Shown: piece after piece, positions 11,358-21,359 of the stretch
Position numbering within the stretch: the first letter of the stretch is position 1
Layout: the number at the start of each line of letters is the position of its first letter
Source of the DNA: Bemisia tabaci
Taxonomy: Eukaryota > Arthropoda > Insecta > Hemiptera > Aleyrodidae
Length of the DNA stretch: 64,000 nucleotides
Reading direction: 5' to 3'
Assembly: GCF_918797505.1 (NCBI RefSeq)
Contig: NC_092800.1
Span: 1,922,001 to 1,986,000 of the forward strand
Made by a program: the position numbers and the translations under genes
The notes under the pieces: model-generated
The model's database searches: none
What the model was told of the DNA's origin: nothing
Seen by the model: only the letters and a program-made list of their open reading frames with translations

Positions 11358-11700
11358 CAGTAACGGTAAAAGCGCTGGTAACGGAATCATGTTTTGATGC
11401 TTAATTCTTGTAGATTAGCTTAAAATAAGAAGATCAGTCCAGAAAACAACTTTCTACGTTGACTATTAACCGAGATATCGTCCTTTGAGAAGTCGGGTTT
11501 TTGACGTCATCCACAGCGGTAGTGCATAACATGGTATGTACTACCGCGGTGGACGACGTTATAAATCGAGTTTTTTTAAGGCGCGATATCTCGGTTAATA
11601 TTCAACGTAGAAATTTGCCGTTAGGAAAGATCGTATCAATTTTAGTTGATCTGCAAAAATATAGCATCAAAACACGATTCTGTGACCAGCGCAACTGATC
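11358..11700. mobile_element. About 343-bp foldback element, copy 1
   Basis: Arms: a left segment with CTACGTTGACTATTAACCGA and TTTTTGACGTCATCCAC, and a right segment with the inverse (CTCGGTTAATATTCAACGTA, TGTGACCAGCGCAACTG). The centre is TACCGCGGTGG-like. It is uninterrupted, unlike its relative at 41457-42184. A fragment of one end is at 58925-58950. Confidence 0.7.
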
Positions 11701-11919
11701 CATTTTATTTCGTAATATGAAAAAACCTGGGTCATAGTTTCAAAATCTGAATACAGCAGGTTCATTAAGGGACCTGTCGATAGCCGCAAAAATTATGATA
11801 ATCGGCTAAATAGAACGGTGAAAGGGACTTTGTCGAAAATGATAATTTAAGGGCTCAGAGGGCTTAATGATTTTGTATGATACTTGTCACAACAATAGAG
11901 AAGCTGCAAGAAAAGTTTT

Positions 11920-12148
11920 TTGTTGCATCTAAGAGTACTTGATGAGATGTGTTCGCAGTATTAACCATTATATTTTCCGATAGGGAAATTATAGAAAAAT
12001 ATATTTAAAAGTGAGAAAATCTGCCACCTTGTGGCGTCATCAGGCGAAATTTCCCCATATAAACATATGTATGTTGGCAGATGAGGTCAAGTTGCCATAT
12101 CTCCTGTAGTAAATATTCATTTTAGAAACCAGGGATATTCTCATGTCA
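11920..12148. repeat. Dispersed repeat H, left part, split by the giant palindrome
   Basis: Shares TTTAAAAGTGAGAAAATC, a GACGTCATYTGGCGGCAT-like segment and GTCATATCTYCTCC-like text with copies at 33690-33950 and 50940-51207. The continuation (TTTCAGACATATGCAATTCT) is found only after 13826, so the palindrome has split this repeat. Confidence 0.65.
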
Positions 12149-13785
12149 GCAGGGAAAAAAAGGTGAGCTATTAGCTGACTTTACAAATATGATATGCAAT
12201 AATTGTTACTCAGGCCATGTTAAATAAAAAAACAATGTGCAAGAGAATGTTAATATACAGGGTGTTTCAGACCACCCGTACCAGGCCTTTTTCTCGGTTG
12301 GTATAGGTCGTACGAAGTCGGAGATCGCGGGGTTGAATAGGAAATTGACCCCAAGGAATCCGAATTTTGTGGTCCCGAAACCCCCCCACCCCCCCTTGGG
12401 GGGTAAAGGGGGGGTCACGATGCTAAAAGTCACGGTTCCCGACCGAATTGCGGATAGATCGCATCAGAATTGAAAAGCACGGAAAATTTCACGTGGAATT
12501 GACCCCTAGAAATCCTAAATCGGACCATCCAAGGCCCAAATTTGATCCCCTAAAGAGGGGGACAGTGCCCCCCTCCATAATTTCTCTTTGGTCTCAAAAT
12601 TGACGTAAATTCTCCAGAAAAAGACGGATTCCCAGGTAATTGACCTCGAGAAATCCAAATTTCATGGTCCCGAAGCTCCTCCAGCTCCCCTTGGGGGTTA
12701 AACGGGGGGGCCCAATTTTAAAAATTGGGGCTCCTTTCCGAATCGCAAATTGATTGCATCCAAATTGAGGAGCAAAACACATTTACATCTTAAGTGACTC
12801 CTAAGAGTTCTAATTGACCCCCCTGAACGGCAGAAAGTAACCCCTGAGGAAGGGGGCCTCGCCCCCGCCAAAAATTTCTCAGGATTCCTCGTTGGTCGCA
12901 AAATTGACGTCGATTCTCCAGAAAAAGACAGTTTCAAATGTAATCGACCCCGAAGAGCTCAGGGAACATGAAATTTAGAGTCCTCGGGGTCGATTACATG
13001 AGAAACCATCTTTTTCTGGAGAATCGACGTCAATTTTGCGACCAAAGAGGAATCCTGAGAAATTTTTGGCGGGGGCGAGGCCCCCTTCCTCAAGGGTTAC
13101 TTTCTGCCGTTCAGGGGGGTCAATTAGAACTCTTAGGAGTCACGTAAGATGTAAATGTGTTTTGCTCCTCAACTTGGATGCAATCAATTTGCGATTCGGA
13201 AAGGAGCCCCAATTTTTAAAATTTGGCCCCCCCGTTTAACCCCCAAGGGGAGCTAGAGGAGCTTCGGGACCATGAAATTTGGATTTCTCGAGGTCAATTA
13301 CCTGGGAATCCGTCTTTTTCTGGAGAATTTACGTCAATTTTGAGACCAAAGAGAAATTATGGAGGGGGGCACTGTCCCCCTCTTTAGGGGATCAAATTTG
13401 GGCCTTGGATGGTCCGATTTAGGATTTCTAGGGGTCAATTCCACGTGAAATTTTCCGTGCTTTTCAATTCTGATGCGATCTATCCGCAATTCGGTCGGGA
13501 ACCGTGACTTTTAGCATCGTGACCCCCCCTTTACCCCCCAAGGGGGGGTGGGGGGGGTTTCGGGACCACAAAATTCGGATTCCTTGGGATCAATTTCCTA
13601 TTCAACCCCGCGATCTCCGACTTCGTACGACCTATACCAACCGAGAAAAAGGCCTGGTACGGGTGGTCTGAAACACCCTGTATTTAAAATTTTACCTTAA
13701 CGTGTTTTTTCTTAAACATGGCCTGAAAAGCAATTATTGCATATTATATTTGTAAAATCGCCTAATAGCTCACCTTTTTTTCGCA
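12149..13785. mobile_element. Giant 1.6-kb palindrome (foldback element)
   Basis: Two arms of roughly 800 bases are nearly identical in inverse, differing at only a handful of positions by eye, around a loop of about 40 bases near 12969. An inner boundary at 12252/13684 is marked by TACAGGGTGTTTCAGACCAC. GC-rich G and C runs (12380-12415, 13525-13560) lie in both arms. Open frames on opposite strands (12698-12937 and 13036-13239) share nearly the same protein because of the symmetry and are not genes. An 11-base direct repeat (TTCTCATGTCA, 12138-12148 and 13816-13826) borders it, with about 30 extra bases on the right. Confidence 0.9.
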
Positions 13786-14537
13786 TTATGAGTAGCCGAA
13801 AACCTAAAAATCTTGTTCTCATGTCAAAATTTCAGACATATGCAATTCTCCATTCTGGCAATATTTAAGTGGCGATACTTTTTCGGTGAACAAGTTTTTT
13901 CGCTTCTCATTCGAAAATTTCACGAATCGTCCTATCAACACACCCCAAACCTCCGAAAAAAGACTTGGCAAAACTGACCTCATAAGCCGCACAGCAAGGA
14001 ATTACGAGCTGAAATTAAGATATTTTCCAAGAAAAACAGTAAAAGAGCAAGCATGGTCCGCTGTGCCACTCGTTTTTAAGTGGGACCTCTTGCGGTCCGT
14101 AAGTTTCTCTCCCAATTAGTTATTTAGCTCGACAGCGGTTTTCAACGAGGAGTATCCTAGTTTCCAACAGCCGACCAAGGAACCAGATCCGTTGGCTTCA
14201 AATTAAGGGGCGTTTGTGACACACGTTTAGAATGCAGCGCGCGATTGTCAAGCCGGAAGCCGGTGGTTGCGCCAATTAGCGCCAGCTGGATTCAACCGGA
14301 ATGTTTTATTACCGGGTCAAACAGCACCTTAAGGATAAGAGGTTTGTCGCTATCTCCGCGGGAAACCGCCTTTTAGTGCCAAAATTGGAACGAAAAAAAC
14401 AAACAAAAAACTGTGTTTCTCTGTTTCGAGATAAACGTTTTGTGGTAATGATGTCGATTTCTGCGCACTTGCGATTCTCCGACAACCCTCATTGTAATTT
14501 GCTCGCAAGGAAAATTTCGCAGTTCATTGAAATAATT
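13786..14537. other. No gene seen
   Basis: 13816-13860 is the right-hand remainder of dispersed repeat H. 14140-14300 is a GC-richer stretch without matches in the window. Open frames of 77 and 114 residues here have no recognisable motif, and the longer one runs into the 122-bp MITE. Confidence 0.45.
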
Positions 14538-14659
14538 GGATGTATTTCTGCCAAACGGAACTATGTACATTATGACGTGAGCCCTGTTATGCATATATCC
14601 TTACAGATCTCAGGGCTCATGTATGAATGCACATATTTCCGTTGATCAGAAATGCGTCC
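14538..14659 (+). mobile_element. 122-bp palindromic MITE, TSD AATT
   Basis: Starts GGATGTATTTCTGCCAAACG, has the GTGAGCCCTGTTATGCATAT core, and ends ...AATGCGTCC. AATT on both sides (14534-14537, 14660-14663). The right TIR is altered (GTTGATCAGAAATGC), so this copy is older than the one at 7709. Confidence 0.88.
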
Positions 14660-14735
14660 AATTTCAGTAGAATATTGAAGAAAACTCGTTTTAGAAAGTT
14701 TGGTCTTTCCTGCTCTTTTTGCTGACATGACAAAT

Positions 14736-14810
14736 GATGTATTTATGCTAAAAAGAACTATGTACATGGGGACCGTGTGCGACATAGTTCCTTTTAGCAT
14801 AAATACGTGC
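14736..14810. mobile_element. 75-bp GGAAC-TIR MITE, TSD AAAT
   Basis: Short subfamily (75-76 bp, also at 23289 and 45480): TATTTATGCTAAAAAGAACT, a short loop and the inverse AGTTCCTTTTAGCATAAATA. AAAT flanks both ends. One base is missing in the left TIR compared with the right. Confidence 0.8.
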
Positions 14811-15225
14811 AAATATAGACCGAGTTCAACAGAAACGCACTAGATCGCATCAAGTTTGAACTGAAAAGAAGAGGTGTGAAATTTTTGTCAATAAGGACGT
14901 TTAACGATCATTTTCAGGTTCAAAATACGCTTTCTCGAAATTGAATTTTTTATAGGAGAGACTTTACAACTAATTAAATTCAAAACTACTCTCAATATAT
15001 TTTTCGCAAAATGCGACTTATTGCGTTGCGTCTCTTTTAAAATCGGTCCAATTGCGTTTAGGAGGTACATAGTCTGTGAGATAACTATTCGAACTCCTAG
15101 GGCATGGTAGTTGCGTCGATGCATTTTGAAGGAACTTTTAACGCGAGCAAATTCTCCGAATGCTTCAAAAAATGTTGATTAGACACTCGCATAACGAGTG
15201 AAGATCAAAATCATGATAAGACTTA

Positions 15226-15489
15226 AGCGGGCTGATTATTGAACTTGATAGACAGAGTAATGGACAAAGAGGTAATGGAGCTATCCTATTGGTGGATAGG
15301 GGAGGTAGATATGGACTAAAGGGGAAAAAATCAGGGACTAGCTATATGATCCCCTCTTAGGTAGCCGTCAGTTAGTCATAGCTTACTTCTTTTGTCGATT
15401 GCAACCACTCGCTCTATCAATAGGATCGCTCCATTTTCCTTTCGTATTCTTCGTCTATAGCTTTGTCTATCTATTTAAATAACCAGCCG
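15226..15489. mobile_element. About 264-bp MITE with GGCTGATTATT ends
   Basis: Left: GGGCTGATTATTGAACTTGA, then TAGACAGAGTAATGGAC and AGCTATCCTATTGGTGG. Right: the inverse (AATAGGATCGCTCC, CTTTGTCTATCTATTTAAAT, AACCAGCC). The same family is at 52491-52754 and, in fragments or rearranged, at 6622, 25860-26560, 26900-27360 and 60813-60900. Confidence 0.7.
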
Positions 15490-15525
15490 CCATGTAAATA
15501 CGCACGCAAATGCGGTCCAAATCTG

Positions 15526-15776
15526 CCATGCTAAAGAAGAGCGCCGTATGTACACTCGAGACTTGCCAAATTTCCCCGATTGAAAAAGTATTTTTGAGGA
15601 AAGTTGTGCATATTTCTCTTTGCATTATTCTCAGATAGTTTAGATTAACTTGCGTAATATATTCTCTGGTAAATCTGGATAATATTACATCAATGTTTTC
15701 TTAGTAAATTTGTTTTTGTCGAAATAAATATGGCATCGCCTTATGACTCATACTGTGTTCTTCCTTGGCATGGCAG
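15526..15776. mobile_element. GCCGTGCTAAGG-family MITE
   Basis: Left arm TGCCATGCTAAAGAAGAGCG then CCGTATGTACACTCGAGACT; right arm ends GTTCTTCCTTGGCATGGCA. About 250 bp, like the copies listed at 35036. Confidence 0.6.
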
Positions 15777-15780
15777 AAAC

Positions 15781-15919
15781 GGATTACATTCTGCAGTAAA
15801 GAACACCACCATCTCTGTCGCACCCATAGAAGCACATATCCGCATAGGGGAACAAATGGCATGCATGTTGTTTCTAAAATGGGCCAGAAATAGTGGTTCC
15901 TTTTTGCAAAATGCAATCC
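15781..15919. mobile_element. GGAAC-TIR MITE, 139 bp
   Basis: GGATTACATTCTGCAGTAAA at the left and TTTTTGCAAAATGCAATCC at the right; the core (GTTTCTAAAATGGGCCAGAA) matches 5267, 43049 and 47419. Flanking tetramers (AAAC, AAGT) do not match, so the target duplication has decayed or one end was rearranged. Confidence 0.7.
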
Positions 15920-15952
15920 AAGTGTCTATTTATGTAATCCAAATAGAAACTT

Positions 15953-16208
15953 GGATTGCATTTTGCAAAAAGAAACCAGGAGCATTGCAATGTTGCCAAG
16001 ATTGTGCAACCTCACTCATTTCGGTATAACGTTTTATTTGCTGAAGAATATGAAATTTACATGGTAAGTAGTGTCCTAAATTTACAGTTTCTAGCGAGTA
16101 AAATAGAAACTGATTAGAGATAATCAGGCGTTCCTTCCAAGACAAAAGGAGCTGCACAAGCTTAGCAATATTGTAATGCTTTTGGTTCCTTTTCACAAAA
16201 TGCAATCC
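15953..16208. mobile_element. GGAAC-TIR MITE, 256 bp, TSD ACTT
   Basis: GGATTGCATTTTGCAAAAAG at the left end with its inverse at the right. The arms carry AATGTTGCCAAGATTGTGCA and the inverse. ACTT flanks both ends (15949-15952, 16209-16212). Exactly the length of the copy at 43221-43476. Confidence 0.88.
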
Positions 16209-16212
16209 ACTT

Positions 16213-16776
16213 ACATTACCACGAAATGTAGCAATTCCGATCCCTGTTTAGCAACCCGGCAGCCTTGATTCGCCCACCTCGCGTTGAGGATCCAGCGTCT
16301 TATCTTGCCGTCTTTGCCTTTGTCGTCTTGGCCCCCTGGTTTTGTTCCACCTCCCCCCCCCCTTCTCCGCCCATCACCCCCTCCTCCACACGAGCCCGAA
16401 TCACCCGACAAAGCCTCTCGGATTGCATTCGCGACTGCAAGGCTGCGGATGCGACTGAATGGCCCGGTGATAGAAAACGGGAGACATTAGTCGCCGAGAT
16501 TTATAGTTGCGAGATAATTTTGTCGCCACAGCCACCACACTGCGGCCGCGGCACTTTGAGGTGGGTTCCTGGGTTCCTGGGGCCCTGGAACCCGGTTCCA
16601 CCAGATTCGCCCGGCCACAAATCGGGTTATCTCCCACCCGAGAGAAATTTCAATGTCGTTATTGTCGCAGAGAAATAACGATCGTGTAAGAGCCGTATTC
16701 ATCGTCGTACAGTAGACTAATCGGTGGTAGAGGCTGGACACACATTTTTTGACTAAAGCTGTAATTTTTTATCATC
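16213..16776. other. GC-rich non-repetitive island, no gene recognised
   Basis: 16240-16660 is strongly GC-rich and not shared with other parts of the window. A 137-residue open frame (16265-16678, +) has a hydrophobic segment then proline-rich sequence, but overlapping frames of 60-84 residues exist on both strands and I see no family motif. A CpG-rich regulatory or single-copy segment is as likely as a gene. Confidence 0.3.
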
Positions 16777-17285
16777 AATGGAGATGTTGCATGTGTGAGG
16801 GATTTGCGATTTGACTATTGATTCTTATGTAAAAGTTCGCGAGAAACACGATGGTGCCACTGGTTTCCTCTGAAATCATCTCCCAAGCTCAAAAAAAGCT
16901 CTCGAAGTGAGGCCAAAATGGAGGGGATATCCCACCCTACCCTGAGAGTCCCCCTCTACATCAAAACGAGCTCTCCATGCAAAAGATAGGGAGCAAATAC
17001 ATTAGCAGGGTTGCCACTTCATTTGGGAACTCCAAAACTGAAAACACGGCAACCCTGCTAATGTATTTGCTCCCTATCTATGCATGGAGAGCTCGTTTTG
17101 ATGTAGAGGGGGACTCTCAGGGTAGGGTGGGATATCCCCTCCATTTTGGCCTCACTTTGAGAGCTTTTTTTGAGCTTGGGAAATGATTTCAGAGAAAACC
17201 AGTGGCACCATCGTGTTTCTCGCAAACTTTTACATAAGAATCAACGGTCAAATTGCAAATCCCTCACACATGCAACATCTCCATT
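16777..17285 (+). mobile_element. 509-bp foldback element, copy 2
   Basis: Same family as 661-1170: AATGGAGATGTTGCATGTG at both ends in inverse, long arms containing TCCCAAGCTCAAAAAAAGCT, and a short loop near 17030 (TTTGGGAACTCCAAAACTG) in the opposite orientation to copy 1. The 69-residue forward open frame shares a long stretch with copy 1's reverse frame because both read the same arm; not a gene. Confidence 0.85.
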
Positions 17286-17739
17286 ATTTTAAAAAGTATA
17301 CCAGACTAGGTCAAACGGTTAAAATAAAATTTAAAAACTCACTAGTTAGAGAAAATTTGAAACCATCCGACGCGCGTTTCGATCCGTTGGATCATCATCA
17401 GGGGCGCGACTGGTATTATCTTCAGATATGCGGCGCTTGCTGGGCCTTTCTTTGTTGTCCCTGTTACCAGATGTTCGAAACAACTTAAATAATGTGTTGG
17501 GTGGCAGAAATTCTACATTCGTCCGGCGGTATTTTTTTTTTTTTTTGGATAAATATATTTTCCCAACATGTCAGTCTATTGATATTATTTTCTTCCTTCA
17601 GTAATTGAGGTTCAAAATCTATGTCGTGTTTTTCTTCCCAAATATGTGCTGCTATTGCTGTTTTTTCTATAGCTTGATTGAATCATGAACTGAGAAACAC
17701 CGACTCCGCGATTTTAAATATTATGAGCCATAACACAAA

Positions 17740-17910
17740 ACGGAGCGGCGTGCTATCGGCGCGACACGCGCACTAACGCCTACAAACCTAAGGGGATACT
17801 TTACGCATTGCGCAATGCTTGAAGTATCCCCTTAGGTTTGTAGGCGCCATTGCGCGTTGGGAATTGGCCAGCCGCCCGCCGCGCCGCAGCGTGCCACGAC
17901 GCCTCAAGTA
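17740..17910 (+). repeat. GC-rich hairpin element, copy 1
   Basis: Core palindrome 17779-17846: GCCTACAAACCTAAGGGGAT with its inverse and a GCATTGCGCAATGC centre. The flanks are GC-rich (GCGCGTTGGGAATTGGCC, GCGCCGCAGCGTGCCACG). A second copy at 35520-35660 has the same core and the flanks in opposite orientation. Confidence 0.75.
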
Positions 17911-18225
17911 ACTATTTCACAACAGAGGTGTTGGACAGTATCAAACGAAATCGAAGCCGCTCCAACATTTTACGAATGAAAGGCATCCTTTAAAAGTATG
18001 GAGCTTTCCTCGAAAAATAAATTAAGGTAACTACGGCACGAACTCCCCTGCCGAAAAAACGCGTGGACATAAACTATACTAGAAGAACCAGGTGTGCGGA
18101 CAAAAAATCGTTGTCGAAATGTCCCTCAACGTTATCATCAGCAACAATTTCTGCAGTGTCGACTTTCTTGAGACGGTAAGCAATTCCTCGGAGGTACACA
18201 TCCGCATGTTGTCGCAGTATTAGTA

Positions 18226-18541
18226 GAGGTGTCGTCAGCTGACGGCTGTTTACTTTCGGTTTGCAGGCGTTTTCGCGTCACTACTATTCACATGAAAACA
18301 TCAGACTCTCTCAGAAGCAAGAACACGAGCTTAGATAAGTCTTTTAATACTTTCAAACCCTCTAACACTCTAATTTTTAGTCACACAGAAATCACAACCA
18401 CAATTAAGTCGCAAATCATAACTGATAAGTAGTTTTTTTACGATACGCTCATGAGACTGATGTTTTCAATGTGGATAGTAGCGAACGCTCGCTTTGCAAA
18501 CCGAAAGTAAGCAACCGTCAACTTAACTGACGACATTTCTA
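18226..18541. repeat. Inverted-repeat element, about 316 bp
   Basis: GTCGTCAGCTGACGGCTGTT then ACTTTCGGTTTGCA on the left; TTTGCAAACCGAAAGTAAGC then GTCAACTTAACTGACGAC on the right. The arms are about 50 bases and the intervening DNA is AT-rich. Likely a non-autonomous DNA element; no matching target duplication identified. Confidence 0.6.
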
Positions 18542-18609
18542 TTCATCGGAATTGTTTCCCATTTCCTTGGTCCTTACGGTATTCTCAACACATTTCTTCG
18601 TTACTGGGT

Positions 18610-18735
18610 GCCGGTGCCGAGCAACCAATGGAACCACTTTAAAACCTGAGCGTTTTGTATTCACGAAATTTTGAGCTTTGAAAGTTTCCACATTATGTCT
18701 AGCCTCCTCCATTGACTCGGTCCACTGTGCGTTGT
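18610..18735. mobile_element. Partial CACAGTGGATC-family MITE
   Basis: GAACCACTTTAAAACCTGAG through CCATTGACTCGGTCCACTGT matches the right half of 5928-6163. The left half is missing. Confidence 0.6.
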
Positions 18736-18979
18736 TCCTTAAACAGCTACTTTCCCTCATGATGGTCCCAAGTGGTTTACATTTAGGGCGGTATTTATAG
18801 TCGTTCCTTCAGCAGATCCTTTCCTCGAGTTCGCTCCTTATTGTTTACATTTGGACAGATTTAACCATAATTAGCTCCACTCAGTTTCACGCTGCCGAAT
18901 TTTCTTTCAAGTCTTTCAACGGAGAACTAAATAACCCCCTCCCACTCCTCTCAGTCAAATCTATACCATAAGCTCTAGA

Positions 18980-19293
18980 AAGCTAAATAAGAAACATTGT
19001 AAAAGTGGGTGTGATTTCCTTTAGAGAAATGGAAGAGCTGGATTTTACATTCTGTCAAACGGTACTAAACGCCAACCGTATGCAGCACTCATGAGCCATG
19101 GGCATGGCAAAAGAGCGTTGTGGACAGGGCTCATGAGTGAAAGAGGACCACGAAGGACCGCGGCGGCGGTTTTGTCGCCACTGACGTCACTACATAGCGC
19201 TTTTTAATTCCCATTCATTCTTACGGCCCTCAACTAACAAGAACACCTCTTCTTTCCCAGAAGTCTTTGGTTCCATTTAGCAGAAATACGTGC
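18980..19293. mobile_element. Truncated large GGAAC-TIR MITE
   Basis: The right end (CCATTTAGCAGAAATACG, with GGTTCC 20 bases in, then AATT) and the core (AGAGCTGGATTTTACATTCT, GACAGGGCTCATGAGT, CACTGACGTCAC, CCCATTCATTCTTACGGCCC) match the 350-bp element at 56348-56697. The left TIR is not recognisable. Contains one TGACGTCA octamer (19182). Confidence 0.6.
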
Positions 19294-19409
19294 AATTACG
19301 AATTGATTTCAGGCATATTTATTGCGCGAATCGTGTTTTACGTGAAATTCCAGGTAAGGTACATGTATAGGAATGTTTAAATTTGTACCTTGTCTGCTGG
19401 TCCATTGAT
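19292..19409. repeat. One arm of the AATGGACC foldback family
   Basis: TTGCGCGAATCGTGTTTTAC through TTGTACCTTGTCTGCTGG-TCCATT matches the right arm of 2998-3554 and 9182-9734. The other arm is absent. Confidence 0.65.
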
Positions 19410-19928
19410 TCGGAATTCGATCTTGTATTGAGGCTTCTACAGCCTTTGTATTGAATTGAGAAAATTCCGACGAAAATCGGCAAAACCGGTGGAATAATCG
19501 AAGCGAAAAACACGGGACAGAGACTCCTGTTGCCCTAGGCAGGAGGGCTATGGGGGGGGGGTGAGGGGGAGGGTGGTGATAAGCCGGGGTATTTAAATAT
19601 GCTGGGCACACGCAGGGACTTATTGGACGTGGAGATGGGGCGGGATGCTACGCCCGCGGGGGGAGGGGTCGGGGGTGGGAAGCGGGACGAGGGTAGTTCT
19701 CACTTCTTGGCAGGCGACACGAGATCGGATACCCCGATAGGTAGACACAAACACCGCTCCCGATCCCGATACTCGTGACCCCGTATCGCTCCGCCGTTCC
19801 GATTCCTCCCCTGTTGCCGATCTCCACCACCGGAGTGGAACTACATTTCATTCTTGCCAAATTACCACCCCCGAAAGGATGTATCTGAAATTTTCGCTCG
19901 TGGAAAATGAGAGTTACACGGAAAAAAA
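19410..19928. other. GC-rich island, no gene recognised
   Basis: Contains a G-run (19551-19575) and G/C-rich sequence to about 19830 without matches in the window. The reverse open frames (64-100 residues) are histidine/proline-rich low-complexity in part and resemble no family I know. Confidence 0.35.
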
Positions 19929-20705
19929 GTATCACAATCCCAACTGTACTTCTAGCTGATTTAGCGCCAGATGTTAGAGTAGTTGCACAAGCCAGAGGTA
20001 TGGTTATAAGTCAGCTGAAAGTGTGGTTGGATCAACCATACAGCCGTGCTAAGGAAAAACGTCGTATGAACCTTTAGGTGTGGCCGCGTTGCTGAAAATT
20101 AATTGATATAACTCGAATTTCCTGGTAAACTTAAGAATATTTTCCTTCCAAATTATCAGATGATTTTGTTCGCAATTTCACCTTAAGCTCTTAAAAATTT
20201 CAATGAAACATATTCATAACTTTCCTAGAAAACAAACATTTTATCGAAGAAAATTTGGCAACTCTTGAATGTTCATACGGCGTTCTTCCTTAGCACGGCA
20301 GCATACCTCTAGCTGATACCCTCACAGTCAGCATATCGACGGTGTAAGTTGGCAATCACATAAATCGATTTGCTTCGTCGCAGACTTCTTATCACACTTT
20401 ATTTTTTAAACGGAAATCTACTCAACGGCTATTCTTTAAAAGTCCGGTGATTTTTCTTCTCTATGCGAAGAAAATTCTGCAAAAACTTCAAGGAATGATG
20501 TCAATTTGCTCTCCTCTAAAAAAATATCATAGAGGCGGAGATTTTCAGACACCGCAAAGGAGTTATGTGATATTGCCGACTTACACCGTCGATATGTGGT
20601 TGAATTAAGTATACCGCTGGCTGGTGCCTTTACCCTTCTAGCTAGTGCAACTACTCTTAGAGCTGGCGCCAAAACCCGCTAGAAGTATATAGTTGAGATG
20701 GCGAT
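19929..20705. mobile_element. Inverted-repeat element interrupted by a MITE
   Basis: Left: AACTGTACTTCTAGCTGATT, GTTAGAGTAGTTGCACAAGC; right: the diverged inverse ending CTAGAAGTATATAGTTG. Inner arms TCGACGGTGTAAGTTGGCAA and the inverse (20337-20356 and 20576-20595). The MITE at 20042-20301 sits inside the left arm. Confidence 0.65.
20042..20301. mobile_element. Nested GCCGTGCTAAGG-family MITE
   Basis: AGCCGTGCTAAGGAAAAACG at the left and TTCTTCCTTAGCACGGCAG at the right, about 260 bp. CATAC occurs immediately on both sides (20037-20041, 20302-20306) and may be a 5-base target duplication, though other copies do not clearly show one of that length. Confidence 0.75.
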
Positions 20706-21043
20706 GACTTTATTTTCCAGCGTATTTCCTCAAGGAGTGCCCCAAGCACTTCGGAAAAAGATCGGTAGTTGATCCATCAATTGCTAATTTCTGTATTTTG
20801 GGACATTTTTTTAGAATTTCCGAGCACGCTCCGCGATTTCCACAGCACGCTGAGGTATGTCAGGTATCGTCGCTCCTCTGAAGCAAGGACGTATCTCTAT
20901 TTCCACATAAATCGCATAAAATGGGGTCAGGTGGACCTACGGGCTTCCGTGAAAATTGAGATACGCCTTACGTCAGAGGTCTATTTAATGCTCCGCGACC
21001 CGTGACAAGATATGCAATAATAACAATTTAAAGAGCGGGTAAC

Positions 21044-21345
21044 AAGACTAATTTTCACATAAATACCACTAAAAGGTCTCGGCTTAAACTCGGCCTTCTC
21101 CAGTTGGACAAAAACAGTGAAACATTTTAAAATACCAAAAATTTAGTACTTGGCTGTACTTTTTAAAGCGAGAAAAATTTTGTTAATTTTCAACAACAAC
21201 ATTTTTTTCGCTTTATAAGGTACAGCTAGCCAAGTACTAAGTTTTTGGTTTTTTAAAATGTTTCACTTTTTTGTCCAACTGAAGAAGGCTGAGTGTTTAG
21301 CCGAAATGTTTTGCTGGTATTTATGTGAAAACTTTCCTTGAGTTA
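21044..21345. repeat. About 302-bp foldback element
   Basis: GTGAAACATTTTAAAATACC, then AATTTAGTACTTGGCTGTAC, faces its inverse (AGCTAGCCAAGTACTAAG, AAAATGTTTCACTTTTTTGT). The outer parts CACATAAATACCA and TGGTATTTATGTG also pair. Single copy in the window. Confidence 0.75.
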
Positions 21346-21359
21346 AACCTAACCCCTAA

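Noticed and set aside
12698..13239. Two related 67-79-residue proteins on opposite strands
   Set aside because: They are one arm of the giant palindrome read twice; the G/C-rich arm keeps the frame open by composition.
16265..16678. 137-residue open frame with a hydrophobic segment, possible small secreted protein
   Set aside because: Several frames are open on both strands in the same GC-rich stretch, the sequence is proline-rich low complexity and no family motif or splice context supports it.
827..17186. Shared peptide between reverse frame 827-1027 and forward frame 16977-17186
   Set aside because: Both lie in copies of the 510-bp foldback; similarity comes from the element, with no sign of selection on the protein.
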